A stretch of DNA of 64,000 nucleotides from Tupaia tana (GCA_026018925.1 JAKSZU010000003.1:186788005-186852004), one strand, 5' to 3'; counted from the first letter of the stretch, positions 20,975 through 31,754 are shown. Numbers and translations are program-made. The notes: generated by a model from the letters alone, not told the origin.

Positions 20975-21468
20975 ATACAGTCAACTGATTTTTGACAAAG
21001 ATCCCAAAAACACACACTGGGGAAAGGAGAGTCTTTTCAATAAATAGTGCTGGGAAAACTGAATATCCACATGCAGAAGAATGAAATTAGGCTCTTATCT
21101 CTTGCTATATAAAAAGATCGACTCAAATGAATCAAAGACTTAAATATATGACTTGAAAGTAAGGATCAATAGAAAACAGGGGAAATGATGAATGACTTTG
21201 ATCTAGGCAAAAGAGTCTTTAGTTAAGATCTCAAAAGCATAGTCAGCAAACACAATGATAGACAACTGAGATTATATCAAACTATAAAACTTCTGCACGG
21301 CAAAGTTAACAATTAACAGAGTAAAGAGACGACCTGCAGAATGGAAGAATATTTGCAAACTACACATCTGATAAAGAGTTAATATTTAAAATATACAAAG
21401 AATGCAAACAAGTCAATAACAACAACAACAACAAAACCCACAAATAATCCAATTCAAACACAGACAAA

Positions 21469-21668
21469 GGGACCAGCGGGTGGCATGGTGGTTGGGGTGC
21501 TGGACACTTCCACATGGCCACCACGGTTCGAGTCCTGGACCTGGTGGCTTGCTTTCTCACTTTCTCTCTTTCTCTGTCTCTGTCTCTCTCCTCTCTCTTT
21601 CTCTCTCGTCAAATTAAAAATAAATAAATGAATAAATCAAATTAAATAAATAATTCTTTAAAATAAAA
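21469..21668 (+). mobile_element. tRNA SINE-S
   Basis: Exact TSD 'aaacacagacaaa' at 21456-21468 and 21669-21681. Nested in the L1. Confidence 0.93.
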
Positions 21669-22308
21669 AAACACAGACAAAAAGCCTGAATAGACATTTC
21701 TCAAAAGAAAACATACAAAAGTCCAACAGGTATATGAAAAAATGCTCAGTATCACTAATCATCAGGGGAAATGCAAATCAAAATCACCATGAGAAACCAC
21801 CTTACTCCAGCTGGTATGATTATCATCAAAAAGACAAAAGAAAACAAATGTTGTCAATGATATGGAGAAAAAGAAACTCTTTGACATCTATGTATGCAAA
21901 TTAGTATGAACAGTTCCTCAATTAAAAAGAGGACTACCAAATGATCCAGCAATCTCACTACCAGGTATATATCCAAAGGAAATGAAATAAGTGTATTAAA
22001 GAGACATCTGCACTCCCATGTTTACTGCAGCACCATCACAGTAGTCAAGGTTTGGAATCAACCCAGGTGTCTATCAAGGAATGAGTAGATAAAGAAAATG
22101 TGCACAATGGAATACTATCCAAACATAAAAAGGATGGAATTCTGTCATTTGTGAGAACATGGATGAACCTAGAGGATATTAGATAATATGAAATAAGCCA
22201 AGCACAGAAAGACAAATACAACACGATCTCACTCATATGAGGAATCTATTTTTAAAAAAGATCCCATCAAAGGTAAGAGTAGAACAGTTGTTGTTAAAGG
22301 CTGGGAGG

Positions 22309-22545
22309 GGGACCAGCAAATGATGTAATGGCTACAAATGTGGTTCAAGTCCCGGACCCGGTGGCTTAAACTCACGCCGGGTGCGTGTACATGCATGCCC
22401 AAGATCCCGAGAAGAGAATGGAGGAGACGGGATTGCAGCATGGCCATCCCTCCTGGGGGTGATTTCTCATTTTCTGTATCTCTGACTCTCTGGTGAGCGC
22501 ACACGCCCTACAGAAAAACCTCTCCTCTGCCCCCTCCCCCAAAAA
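22309..22545 (+). mobile_element. tRNA SINE-L with deleted head segment
   Basis: The tRNA head reads 'gaccagcaaatgatgtaatg' then jumps to 'tgtggttcaagtcccgg', losing the anticodon-arm region. The TSD resembles 'aaaggctgggagg' / 'aaaggctgagaagg'. Box B survives and the body is otherwise complete. Confidence 0.85.
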
Positions 22546-22892
22546 AAGGCTGAGAAGGAGAGGAGGGGAAGAGAGATTGGTCAATAGGTACACTGTTACA
22601 GTTAGCTAGAAGGAATAATTTGTTGTTCTTTTGTACAGTAGGGTCACTATATTAACAATAATGTATATTTCAAAATAGCTAGAAGAGAGGATTTTGAATG
22701 TTCTCAACTCAAAAAAATAATAAATATTTAAGGTGATAGGTGTGCTAAGTACTCTGATTGATCACTACAAAAGGCACATATGTATCAAAACATCATATTT
22801 TATCCCATAAATATGTACAATTACTGTGCGCCAATCAAAAATAAAATAATAAAAATAAAACAAGAACAAAAGTAATTAAAAAAAAAACTGGA

Positions 22893-23088
22893 CTGGCCCT
22901 ATAGCTCAGTGGTTAAGTCCTACGCATTGGAAGCCAGAGCCCAAATTGCTAACTGAGGTAGGAATCCTGGCCTAGTGACTCGAGAAACATACCGGGCATG
23001 TGTATGTGCCTGCCTTAAGTCCTGCCAGACTGGAGAAATGGAGGATAAATGATCATGGCGTGATCCTGCCCCATTCGGGGTGCTGGTG

Positions 23089-23125
<37 letters not shown>

Positions 23126-23155
23126 GAGCATAAGTGCCTCTAGCAATTGTAATAA
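22893..23155 (+). mobile_element. Old tRNA SINE with well-kept tRNA head
   Basis: Head 'ggccctatagctcagtggtt' is closer to a real tRNA D-arm ('tagctcagtggtt') than in SINE-L. A (CT)n run is at 23092-23121. Probably an older relative of SINE-C or SINE-L. Confidence 0.7.
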
Positions 23156-23159
23156 ATAA

Positions 23160-23300
23160 ATCTAAGATTATATATTATATGTATACATGCTCAAGCCCTT
23201 TGCTGCAGCATATCTCCTTTTAGCAATTTACTTGTCCATGCAAGAAATGACACATGAATGAGGTTATTCATTGCAGAGTTGATTTTAAAAAAATTTTTTA
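23160..23300 (+). mobile_element. Old L1 continuation
   Basis: 'catgctcaagccctttgctg' and 'ggttattcattgcagagttg' are L1 3' ORF2 phrases that follow on from the old L1 left of 20035. A younger L1 therefore separates the two parts. Confidence 0.6.
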
Positions 23301-23530
23301 AGGGCCAGCAAGTGTCATGGAGGTTAAGGTGGCTGGGTCCCACACAGTAGACTCCACAGCCTGAGTTCCAGACCTGATGGCTTGAGTTGCACCAAGCACA
23401 TGCACGTGGGTGCCCAAAATCCTGAGAGAATGAAGAAGGGATTGTAGCATAACCATCCTCTTATCCCTAAGGGGTGATTTCTGTTTTCCTTCAGTCTTTC
23501 TCCAGTGAGTACACATACTCTATAGCAAAA
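23301..23530 (+). mobile_element. tRNA SINE-L, diverged
   Basis: 'agggccagcaagtgtcatgg' to 'ctctatagcaaaagc'. Confidence 0.8.
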
Positions 23531-23535
23531 GCTAA

Positions 23536-23700
23536 AATAACAATAATTTTATTCTGAAAAATTCAAACTTACAGAAAAATTATAAGTATGGATCAAAGAA
23601 TTTTTGTTTTAAAACCTCTGAATGAATCATTTGAGAGTAAATTTCTGAATTCATGTTCCATCACTGGGTAAATATTAATAGTTTAGTATTTCTTTCTTTT
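23536..23700 (+). mobile_element. Ancient L1 3'UTR-like fragment
   Basis: 'aaattcaaacttacagaaaa' and 'atgaatcatttgagagtaaa' resemble an ancient mammalian L1 3' region. Tentative. Confidence 0.4.
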
Positions 23701-23991
23701 AGTTTTTTCTTTTCTTTTTCTTTTTCTTTCTTTTTTTTTTTTTTTAAAGGTTTTTGTCATAGGGCGCATGCACTCGCCAGAGAAATAGAGAAAGTGAGAG
23801 GGAAAGTGAGAAATCACCCCCAGGGAGGGATGGCCATGCACAATACCTTTTCTTCCATTTGTCTCCTGGGATTTGGGGCACAGATGCGCACATGCCCAGT
23901 TTAAGCTTCAAGCTGCTGGGTCTGGAACTGGAACCAGAGTTGACCATGTTGGGAGTCCAGTGCCTTTAACTGCCATATCACCTGCTGGTCC
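23700..23991 (-). mobile_element. tRNA SINE-L with pyrimidine-rich tail
   Basis: Antisense, long T/C tail then 'gtcatagggcgcatgcactc' to 'cacctgctggtccc'. Confidence 0.82.
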
Positions 23992-24014
23992 CTTTAAAAA
24001 AAAAAAAAATTGCT

Positions 24015-24259
24015 GGGACCAGCAGTTAGCGTAATGGCTATGTCGCTGGACTCCCATGTAGTCGACCGTGGTTCGCATCCCGGACCCGGTGGCTTAAACT
24101 CACGCCGGGCAGGTGTGTGTACGTGCCCAAGATCCTGAGAGGAGAATGGAGAAGGGATTGCAGTGTGGCCATCCTCCCTGGGTGGTGATTTCTCACTTTC
24201 TGTCTCTCTTGTCTTTCTCTTTCTGGCGAGCGCACGCACCCTATAGCAAAAACCTCTTC
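24015..24259 (+). mobile_element. tRNA SINE-L, young
   Basis: Near-consensus. TSD 'aaaaaaaattgct' at 24002-24014 and 24260-24272. After it 'tgctgtagggcacatctg' looks like the stub of another antisense SINE. Confidence 0.9.
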
Positions 24260-24272
24260 AAAAAAAATTGCT

Positions 24273-24510
24273 GTAGGGCACATCTGTATTTTCTCTTTGC
24301 TTGAACTGACATCAGACATCACTACCCCTAGTTCTCTGCCTTCCAGTTTGGACTGGAAGCAGACTATGACTTTCCTGGACCCCTAGCTTGCAGACAGCAG
24401 ATCATGGGGCTTCTTGACCTTCATAATTGTGTGAGATAATCCCTCATAATATATACTTCCTATTGGTACTGTTTTCTTGAGAACCCTAACCAAATATATG
24501 ATTCTTCCAA
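24273..24510 (+). other. Probable old interspersed repeat, family not named
   Basis: 'gcttcttgaccttcataatt' and 'ctattggtactgttttcttg' are familiar from a common old mammalian repeat, but I could not name the family. Confidence 0.35.
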
Positions 24511-24526
24511 TAAATTACCCTTTTTT

Positions 24527-24804
24527 TTTTTGGAGAGGTTTTTTTTTTTTTTTTTTTTTTTTTGCTATAGGGCGCGTGCGCTCGCCAGACAGACAGAGAG
24601 AGACAGAGAGACAGAAAGCGAGAAATCACCCCCCAGGGGGGATGGTCACGCCGCAATCCCTTCTCCTCCATTCTCCTCTCGGGATCTTGGGCACGCACGC
24701 ACACGCGCCCGGCATGAGTTGTAAGCCACCGGGTCCGAGACGCGAACCGCGGTCGACTACGTGGGAGTCCAGCGACATAGCCATTACGCTAACTGCTGGT
24801 TCCC
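24527..24804 (-). mobile_element. tRNA SINE-L, young
   Basis: Antisense near-consensus. Exact TSD 'taaattaccctttttt' at 24511-24526 and 24805-24820. A run of about 24 T separates two copies of the tail junction ('gagagg' then 'gctatagggcg'). Confidence 0.94.
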
Positions 24805-24872
24805 TAAATTACCCTTTTTTGCTTAACCTAGCCAGAATCAGTTTCTATTGTTAGCAATAAAGAGTCTTAATT

Positions 24873-24958
24873 AATAAGCAAGAATTACATATGGTAGAAG
24901 TGAGGTTTGAACTTTGGACTCCGAAGTCCTGTTCTTTTTCACTGTATCATCATTCCGA
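24873..24958 (-). mobile_element. MIR SINE fragment
   Basis: Antisense: 'agtgaggtttgaactttgga' and 'cactgtatcatcattcc'. Confidence 0.6.
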
Positions 24959-24987
24959 AATAAATTCCATTTATTCACATTGATAAT

Positions 24988-24988
<1 letters not shown>

Positions 24989-25034
<46 letters not shown>
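24989..25034. repeat. (AT)n microsatellite
   Basis: About 22 AT units. Confidence 0.95.
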
Positions 25035-25036
<2 letters not shown>

Positions 25037-25153
25037 TATATACACAGCTCTCTGTTCTAGTAAGATTTTAATGGGATCATTCCAGGTCCAAAGCCGTTTG
25101 GGCATTATGCTGGAGAAACCATAAGGAGAGAACACCTGAAGAGGGATGACATA

Positions 25154-25357
25154 GTGACCAGCAGGTGGCGTGGTGGTTAAGGTGCTGGACACTCCCACAT
25201 CGCCAACCACAGTTCAAGTCCTGAACCTGGTGGCTTGCTTTCTCACTTTCTCTCTCTTTCTCTCTCTCTCTGTCTCTCTGGTCAAATTAAAATTAAAATG
25301 AATGAATGAATAAATAAAATTAAACAAATAATTCTTAAAAAAAAAAAAAAAAAAAAA
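25154..25357 (+). mobile_element. tRNA SINE-S
   Basis: Exact TSD 'aagagggatgacata' at 25139-25153 and 25358-25372. Confidence 0.94.
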
Positions 25358-25379
25358 AAGAGGGATGACATAAAGAGGT

Positions 25380-25560
25380 CTAGCCAGTCACCCCAGTGAG
25401 ATGTTTTTGCCAAGATGCCAGACATGTGAGTAAAGTCATTTGGAATATTTTGGTCCCTGCTGTCATCTTACTATGGCCACTTGAAGAGAACCCCATGGAA
25501 GAGCAGCAGAAGAACCATCCAGCTAAGCCCCAGTCAACTCACAGAAATAAGATACTAGGT
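25380..25560 (+). mobile_element. MLT1J/K-like LTR fragment
   Basis: 'agatgccagacatgtgagta', 'gcagcagaagaaccatccag' and 'taagccccagtcaactcaca' match the 3' part of old MLT1 LTRs. Confidence 0.62.
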
Positions 25561-26300
25561 GTTGTGAGACAGAGTGGCAGAGGCCTATTAGTACAGGACC
25601 CTGTAGATTTTCAAAGGATCCTGCACTTTATTCTAGCCATCATTGAAGTGTTTTAAAGAGAGGGTGAGATGATCAGATACTGAGTTTTCAGCTTTTTATT
25701 GTGTGGGAGGATGGATTAAGGGCAGGCAACATGAAAGCGGGTAGACCAATTAGAGGGAAACTATACTAGTCCTTGCAAGAAGTGAAGGTGGCTTGAAAGA
25801 GAATGGTGGATGTGAAAGGGAAGAGAAGTAGAAGTGCTCAATATATATTTTGCAGGTAGAATAAACGGAACTTGGTGATAGATTGGATGTGCTGTGTAAA
25901 CAAGGAGGAAGTGCCAAAAATGACTCTGAGATTCTGACTTGACAACTGGGTGGTGGCTGGTGCCATTTACTGAGACGGAGGACACTGTGGGAGGGCAAGA
26001 TTTGGGTTAGGAGGTGCAGATCAAGAGTTAACTTTTGCACATATTAAGTTGGAGATGTCAGGGAGATAGCAAGTGGAGATGTGTGTAGGCAGTTGAATAT
26101 ACAAGTTTACAGTTTAGAAAAGTGATCTGGACTAGGGATATACATTTGGGAGTCATAAGCCTAAAGATGATATTTAAAGCCTTGGGAAGAGATGAAATGC
26201 TTCGAGAGAGGGGGAAGAGAGAAAACAGGCTCCAAGGAACACTAATGTTAAATGCCTGATGGAGTAGGAAACCCTGGCATAGAACCAGAACACTAATTTA
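25561..26300 (-). mobile_element. L2 LINE fragment
   Basis: Antisense L2 ORF2 end: 'ccattagaggg'-type context, 'gatagattggatgtgctgtg', 'gccatttactgagacggagg' and 'ttaagttggagatgtcaggg'. The same phrases recur at 8380, 16560, 44680 and 55600. Confidence 0.65.
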
Positions 26301-26480
26301 GGATTTCTCTAAGCCAGAGGAAGCAAGTTCAAGGTGTTTCTATCTAACAGCTCTTTGGATATTTGAAGACACAGGGCAGAGTTTCTGCAGAGGGTCCTTG
26401 TCCAAATCACACCTTCCAAATTATTTTTGTCTTTCCTTGTAAGGCATAGTCTGGAGTCCTTCACCATGTGGGTCATTTCC

Positions 26481-26495
26481 TCTCAAAGTTCTTTT
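26481..26495. repeat. TSD of the ASF1B retrocopy (3' side)
   Basis: 'tctcaaagttctttt' matches 'tctcaaagctctttt' at 28114-28128 in 14 of 15 bases. The two copies bracket the retrocopy, as expected for L1-driven insertion. Confidence 0.85.
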
Positions 26496-28113
26496 TTTTT
26501 TTTTTTTTTTTCTCCCCTAGATGAAGTGCTTTTTATTTTCAGACCAACCAAACATATTTAATATAAAAACCCTTTAATATATAAACTGTAGTCACAATGT
26601 CATCCATGCAGTAGCACAGTGACCAAGCCTGGGGGAAGGCGGGACAGGGGGTGTTGGAGAGAGATTTTCAGAGTCCTGACTGCCTCCCTTGCCTGAAGCA
26701 CCCTATGGCAGGTCAAGGCAGCCAGAGGTACAGGGGCCCTGATGCCCACCCTGGGACAGACTGAGATCAGTAAACCCCTCCAACATGCCCTTGCCCCACG
26801 TGGCGGCCTCTGGGGAAAGTCAGACCCCATTGGGAGCTAACAGGAAGGTGGTGACTGAGAGGAGAGGTACCCGCTATTCCTCAGCTTCCCGTTGCTCACA
26901 CTTTTAGGAACAAATTTTTTCCAGGGGTTGCTGGATTTAAAAGGCTTAATAACCCCCCCTGGGAGGAGGACTGAAATGGTATGAGTCCCTCTGCTAAGGA
27001 TTCCTTGCCGAGGTGACCAGAAAGTTGGGGGGTGGGGGGATCTGCTCAGGTGTTTGGAGAGGAGAATGACACACTTTGACCCAACAGGGCCAGAGCCTTG
27101 CTTGGTGCAGAATGAGCCTTGGGGCAGGTGAGGGAGATTGGTGGGAAGACCTCCAGGCCAAGGTACCAGAGCCCACAATGGCCGGCAGGTGGAAGTCAGA
27201 GTGAAGGGTAGGTGGGGGAGAGAAAAAGGACACAGAAAGATTAAAAACTGAAGTACCTGCTTCTTATAGACCTGTGTGATGGAAGAGAGATGATCCTTCT
27301 GGGCCAAGGCAGAGGGAGACCTGAGGCTTGGTCTCACCTCCAGGCCAGGTCTGACAAGCCTGGATGCAGTCGATGGCCCCAGAGTTCTCTAGATGGCCTG
27401 CACGCTGCCCTCTGGGAGGCCTGATTGCCCTTCTAGGTGTGCTGGGAGCCTGGCCAAGGTCCTGATCAGGCCTGCATTCCCAGTTAGATGCAGTCCATGG
27501 AGTTCTTAGGGAGGAGTTGGGGGATGGATCCAGGGAGGCCCAGGCCCTTGATAGGTGTGCAACTGAGGGGGAGGCCAATTCCCAGGATGGAGTCCTGGTT
27601 CTTCACAGCCTTCAGACTGTACACTGTAACACTCCAGTTGTCCCAGTTGATGGGGAAGTGGGTCACCTGGGGGGTTGGAGGCCAAGACGTTCCGCTGGAG
27701 CTGTGAGAAGTCTGGCTTCAAGGATGGGTTTTTCCGCAGCTTGGGGTTTGGGTATTCATTGTTGAGGTAGTAGCCCATGCAGATGAACTCCTGTCCCTGG
27801 TAGATGCAGGTGATGAAGAGGACCACCGTGACACCCACGGCATCACTCTCAAGGATGAGAAATGGTTTGGGGGCATCAGCCTTCTGCCAGGACTTCATTG
27901 CACTTGAAGCTGATCTCGAACCAGAAGGGGCTGTGGAAAGGGCTCGGGTTCTCCAGCACAGCTACGTTCAGCACCAACACTTTGGCCATCGCCTTGCTGG
28001 GCCAGCGTCTGGGGCTAGAGGAGGTAGGGAGGGGGACTGTGGGGCACCGTCACCCGCAGTCGCTCCTACCAACCACTGCCATCTCCTCCTCCTCTGCTCT
28101 CTGTGGGCTCAAG
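26496..28113 (-). pseudogene. ASF1B: ASF1B processed (retro)pseudogene
   Basis: A processed copy of ASF1B, the histone H3-H4 chaperone of nucleosome assembly. The start codon is at 27989-27987 and the stop at 27486-27484. Recognisable pieces include 'VLNVAVLENPSPFHSPF' near the N terminus, 'QEFICMGYYLNNEYPNPKLR', 'PDFSQLQRN' and the C terminus ending 'NSMDCI'. No introns are present. A 3'UTR of about 970 bases ends after AATAAA (26532-26537 on the minus strand) in a tail of about 20 A, and a 15-bp TSD flanks the unit. An internal deletion of about 115 bases (roughly residues 36-74) removes part of the immunoglobulin-like core, shifts the frame and brings in an early TGA. Smaller indels near 27660-27680 shift the frame twice more. 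It is dead as a chaperone. Identity to ASF1B and not ASF1A rests on the C-terminal tail. Confidence 0.93.
26532..26537 (-). terminator. Polyadenylation signal of the retrocopy
   Basis: AATAAA on the minus strand, about 20 bases before the A tail (T run at 26492-26511 on the plus strand). Inherited from the parent mRNA. Confidence 0.85.
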
Positions 28114-28128
28114 TCTCAAAGCTCTTTT

Positions 28129-28740
28129 CTTGAGCTGAGTGTAACACTCCCATGCGTGACTGACCAGCAGAGAGTAAAAGGGGCTAGTGAGCCACAAGCA
28201 GTGGCATCAGTGCAGGCAAAGACAAATGAGCCCCACTCAGTGGTTGCTAAGAGACTTTCCACTGCATTTGCTGTCCATGGGAAAAGGCTGAAGATTTTGA
28301 AGAAAGCCCCATAAACAACTGAATGAGCTCAGGCACTTCGTTACTGCCTGACAGCCTCTATGGCAGAGAACTAGATTGTTTCCCAGTGCAAAAAATAAAT
28401 AGTGTAAAACTTCCAACAAGATGCAAATGTCAGAGGACTGTTTACCTGCTTTGTGAGGGCTTGAGATGGATTGTTCGGGAAAAGCCAAAACTTACAAACA
28501 CGGAGCAAAAGGGTTCTCATTTATTCCACAAACTTTTTCAATGCTGAGACACCAAGGCACAAATTAATATACAAGCTAAACAATCTGTTGCATGACCTGA
28601 CTGGAAAAGGAAGCCTATAATTCCCTATTAATGCTGTTCAGATTCACTGTATGAATTCCTGTTTTGGTCACTAGATATTGTGCTCCTAAAATCTAACCAA
28701 TGGACACACACCACATACCCTCAACCTCTTTGATGTGGGT
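28129..28740. other. No recognised feature
   Basis: Unique-looking sequence flanking the retrocopy. Frames of 74-83 codons are unrelated to any family I know. Confidence 0.45.
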
Positions 28741-28744
28741 TTTT

Positions 28745-28913
28745 CTTTTTTTAAGGATTATTTTAACTTTATTTATTGATTGAGTTGACCAGAAGGACAG
28801 AGCAAGAGAGAGAAAAACAGAAAGTGAGATAAGAGATCGGCAGGTCCAGGACTCGAACTGTGGTCAGTCATGTGGGAGTTTAGTGCCCTTAACCACCATG
28901 CCACCTGCCGGCC
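28745..28913 (-). mobile_element. tRNA SINE-S
   Basis: Antisense. The target 'gatgtgggttttt' is echoed after it as 'catgtgttttctt'. Confidence 0.85.
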
Positions 28914-28923
28914 CCATGTGTTT

Positions 28924-28925
<2 letters not shown>

Positions 28926-28956
<31 letters not shown>

Positions 28957-29203
28957 AGAGGTTTTTGCTATAGGGCGCGTGCGCTCGCCAGACAGACAGA
29001 GAGAGACAGACAGATAGCGAGAAATCATCTCCCAGGGGGGATGGCCACACCACAGTCCCTTCTCCTCCATTCTCCTCTCGGGATCTTGGGCACGCACGCA
29101 CAAGCGCCCGGCGTGAGTTTTAAGCCACTGGGTCCGGGACTTGAACCGTGGTCGACTACATAGGAGTCCAGCGACATAGCAGTTATGCTAAATGCTGGTC
29201 CCC
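28926..29203 (-). mobile_element. tRNA SINE-L, young
   Basis: Antisense near-consensus with a T tract of about 30. 'ccccatgtg' stands on both sides (28912-28920 and 29202-29210). Confidence 0.9.
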
Positions 29204-29221
29204 CCATGTGGATTTTTTTTA

Positions 29222-29410
29222 AAAATTATATTTCTTTTTTCCAGAGCAAGAGAGAGAGAAAGAAAAAGAAACAAAGAGACAGCATGCCCATGAAGCTTGC
29301 AGTGCTGTGATCCACCACTAGCTGGCCCTGGATCTTGAGCTCATGCCAGCCCAGGACACTCAGGAAGTCTCCAGATACAAACGTGGAACCTGTCCTTCAC
29401 TCTCTAGTCC
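29222..29410 (-). mobile_element. SINE-C
   Basis: Antisense of the type seen at 60158-60394: 'cagcatgcccatgaagcttg', 'gtgctgtgatccaccactag' and 'aggaagtctccagatacaaa'. Confidence 0.65.
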
Positions 29411-29429
29411 CTGGATATGTGTGTGTGTT

Positions 29430-29645
29430 TAAACACTGACTGCGTGCACCGCTAGAGAGAAAGAGAGAGACAAAGTGCCCTACAATGAGACTTGGTCACA
29501 CCAGCATTCCATCAAGATCTTGGGGTATGTGCACACATTTGCCTGGCACGTTTCTCAAGCCTCTAGGCCAAGATTTGCATGTAGTCCACTGGGTGAGATG
29601 TGGCTCCCTCTGCATGGTGCTTAATCACTACATATGGGCTAGCCT
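29430..29645 (-). mobile_element. tRNA SINE-L, old
   Basis: Antisense, 'gcgtgcaccgctagagagaa' to 'cacatttgcctggcacgttt' and beyond. Strongly diverged. Confidence 0.6.
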
Positions 29646-29689
29646 CTTTTTTTTTCAAGTTTGGATTTTTCTCACACCTTTATTAAGTT

Positions 29690-29915
29690 TATAATAATCT
29701 TAATAAAATAATTATTCATAATAGTGCATGCATGCACGAGAGAGAGAAGCACTCCCAATAGGGTCTGGTCACACCATAATCCCCTTCTCCCAGCTTGTCA
29801 GGATCTTGGGCTTGTGTGTTTCAAGTCAGGCAGGGAATCCAAACCCACAGTTGGTCATGTGGCTTCCAGCACTGCAATTCAGTACACCAGTGACTGTGCC
29901 ACAAAGGCTGGGCCA
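29690..29915 (-). mobile_element. Old tRNA SINE
   Basis: Antisense, 'gagagagagaagcactccca' to 'aaaggctgggccag'. Confidence 0.6.
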
Positions 29916-29919
29916 GCCT

Positions 29920-30215
29920 AGATGTGGGTTTTGAAAATGTGTGTTCAATATTACTTTAGCAAGAAAGCGTTCTTCATTTCCTTTATCCCTTCATGGTTAA
30001 GTAGTGTGGATGGAATCTTTGCTGAGAGACCTGGCTAGCATAAAAATGCAGAGATTCACCTGGAGAAGCTATCAGTAGTACTAAAACCAACACTGAATTC
30101 TCCTGTAGGTGCTCTACTCTGAAAAGGATGATAGCACATGTGATAATCTGGGCACTGCTTGTGTTTACTTAAAGGCTTGGCTTTTGCTCCGGCTCTAGGG
30201 AGGGGATATGAACAT
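29920..30215. other. No recognised feature
   Basis: Unique-looking sequence. Confidence 0.4.
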
Positions 30216-30222
30216 TCTAGAG

Positions 30223-30398
30223 CAGTGATTCTCGAAGTGTGGTTCTCCCAACAAGCAGCAGCACAAGCTTGTTAGCATGCAAATACTCCAGCCCCACCCT
30301 AGGCCTCCTGAATGAGAAACTCTAGGGGTAGGGCCCAGCAATCTGTTTTAACAAGCTCTGCGGGGGATTCTGACAGCAAGCTTCTGCTAGAGAAACTG
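30223..30398 (+). mobile_element. MER5A-like hAT DNA transposon
   Basis: 'cagtgattctcgaagtgtgg' at the left end and 'ctagagaaactg' at the right form imperfect terminal inverted repeats. 'tctagag' / 'tctagca' flank it as a decayed 8-bp TSD. 'gcccagcaatctgttttaac' is a MER5A landmark. Confidence 0.72.
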
Positions 30399-30399
30399 C

Positions 30400-30640
30400 T
30401 CTAGCAGAGTGACTTTCTTTCTGTAATGAACTCTACCTGCACACTCTTTCAAATATTTGCATATAGATTTTTTTTATATTTGGAAAATGAGGGATAAACT
30501 TTTATTTTTTTGCAACAAAAATTGCAGAACATTTGGGAAGGACAAGAAGAGGAAAGACAATGGCATATTAGAATCCTAGGGGTACAGTTTTATGTTCACT
30601 GAAGTGTGAGATGAGGTTTTCTTTATTTATTTTTAAAAGG
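30400..30640. other. No recognised feature
   Basis: Unique-looking sequence. Confidence 0.4.
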
Positions 30641-30646
30641 TCATTG

Positions 30647-30895
30647 GGACCAGCAGATGGAGTAATGGTTATGTCTCTGGACTCCCATGTAGTCGATCGT
30701 GGTCAAGTCCCAGACCCAGTGATTTAAAACTCATGTCGGCCATGTGTACATGCATGCCCAGAATCCCAAGAGGAGAATGGAGGAGAAGGGATTGTGGCAT
30801 GGCCATCCTCCCTAGGGGGTGATTTCTCACTTTTCCGCTCATTGTCTTTGTCTCTCTCCCCGGTGAATGCATGCATCCTAAAGCAAGAGAAAAAA
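30647..30895 (+). mobile_element. tRNA SINE-L
   Basis: 'gggaccagcagatggagtaa' to 'atcctaaagcaagag'. Confidence 0.85.
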
Positions 30896-30916
30896 GGTTG
30901 TGAAACCCTGATTTAT

Positions 30917-31073
30917 ATTTTTTTAAAAAACATTTATTTATTTAATTTTGTTATCATTATTTTTTAATTTGATGAGAGAAGGAGAGAAAGTGAGAGAGCA
31001 AGCTGCCAGGTCTGAGACTCAAACCGTGGTTGGCTGTGTGGGTGTCCAACACCTTAACCACACCACCGGCCCA
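30917..31073 (-). mobile_element. tRNA SINE-S
   Basis: Antisense, A/T tail then 'aagctgccaggtctgagact' to 'caccaccggccca'. Confidence 0.82.
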
Positions 31074-31214
31074 CCCCTAAGTGTGTGTGTGTATGTGTGT
31101 GTGTGCGTGTGTATCTGAGGCAGGTCCTGAGACCAGGGGAGGTTCATGCAGCCTGTGAGAGAAGGGCAGGAACATATTTCTGCCCCACAAAGTCAGGCTT
31201 TGAACAGGTTCTTT

Positions 31215-31432
31215 TTTGTTTGTTTGTTTGCTATAGGACCTGTGCACTTGCCAGAGAGAGACAGAGAGGGAAAATGAGAAAGCTTCCCCCAAGTAGGAGA
31301 CCCTGCTGCAATCTCTTCTCCATTCTCCTCTTGGGATTTTGAGCATGCACGCATAAGTGCCCAGATCTGGACTCAATGCGCTCAGTTGGTCATGTGGGAT
31401 CTAACCTTAACCTCTGCACCACCTGCTGGCCT
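31215..31432 (-). mobile_element. tRNA SINE-L, diverged
   Basis: Antisense. 'gaacaggttctt' (31203-31214) and 'gaaaactggttctt' (31434-31447) look like the TSD. Confidence 0.8.
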
Positions 31433-31449
31433 GAAAACTGGTTCTTCTT

Positions 31450-31750
31450 AAACTTCAGTCTATTATATAGTTATCTAGCAGAACTTATAACTGAGTAGTC
31501 CATTTATGTGAACATGTGTCTATGCAACTATATATGTGTACACACCTGGAGAGGGGGGAGGGGGAGAACAAGAGAAGACAAGAAACATTCTGTTACCTCC
31601 TCTCCCACCAACTCCAGCTTCCAGCATCCACCTCTCGGCCTCAGAGGCAAAATGGTCTGCAATATACCAGAGACCGCAGAATGCAAAAGGGATCAATTTC
31701 TAGTTTCCAAGGACTCCGGGGTGGTTTCCTGTGCAGCTTCCTCACTAACA
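31450..31750. other. No recognised feature
   Basis: Two overlapping frames (31508-31834 and 31516-31761) show no known domain. Confidence 0.4.
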
Positions 31751-31754
31751 GGAT

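Larger units (their letters stand above)
20036..22880 (+). mobile_element. Younger L1 LINE 3' half (ORF2 end and 3'UTR)
   Basis: Contiguous L1 ORF2 similarity: 'aattctaaaatttatatgga', 'cacactggggaaaggagagt', 'gaccagcattt'-like late motifs such as 'ccaaatgatccagcaatctc', then the 3'UTR to a poly(A) at 22879. Interrupted by SINEs at 20205, 20565, 20834, 21469 and 22309. Stops and frameshifts abound; dead and 5'-truncated. Confidence 0.85.

Noticed and set aside
22893-22970. A functional tRNA gene ('tagctcagtggtt')
   Set aside because: The D-arm resembles a tRNA but the cloverleaf is not completed, and the unit continues into a SINE body with a CT run and A-rich tail.
26837-27337. A 166-codon minus-strand frame
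   Set aside because: It lies within the 3'UTR of the ASF1B retrocopy.
27506-27898. A 130-codon minus-strand open frame as an intact ASF1B-like gene
   Set aside because: It starts inside the coding region after a frameshifting deletion and runs out of frame before the true C terminus; the locus is intronless with a poly(A) tail and TSD, so it is a retropseudogene.
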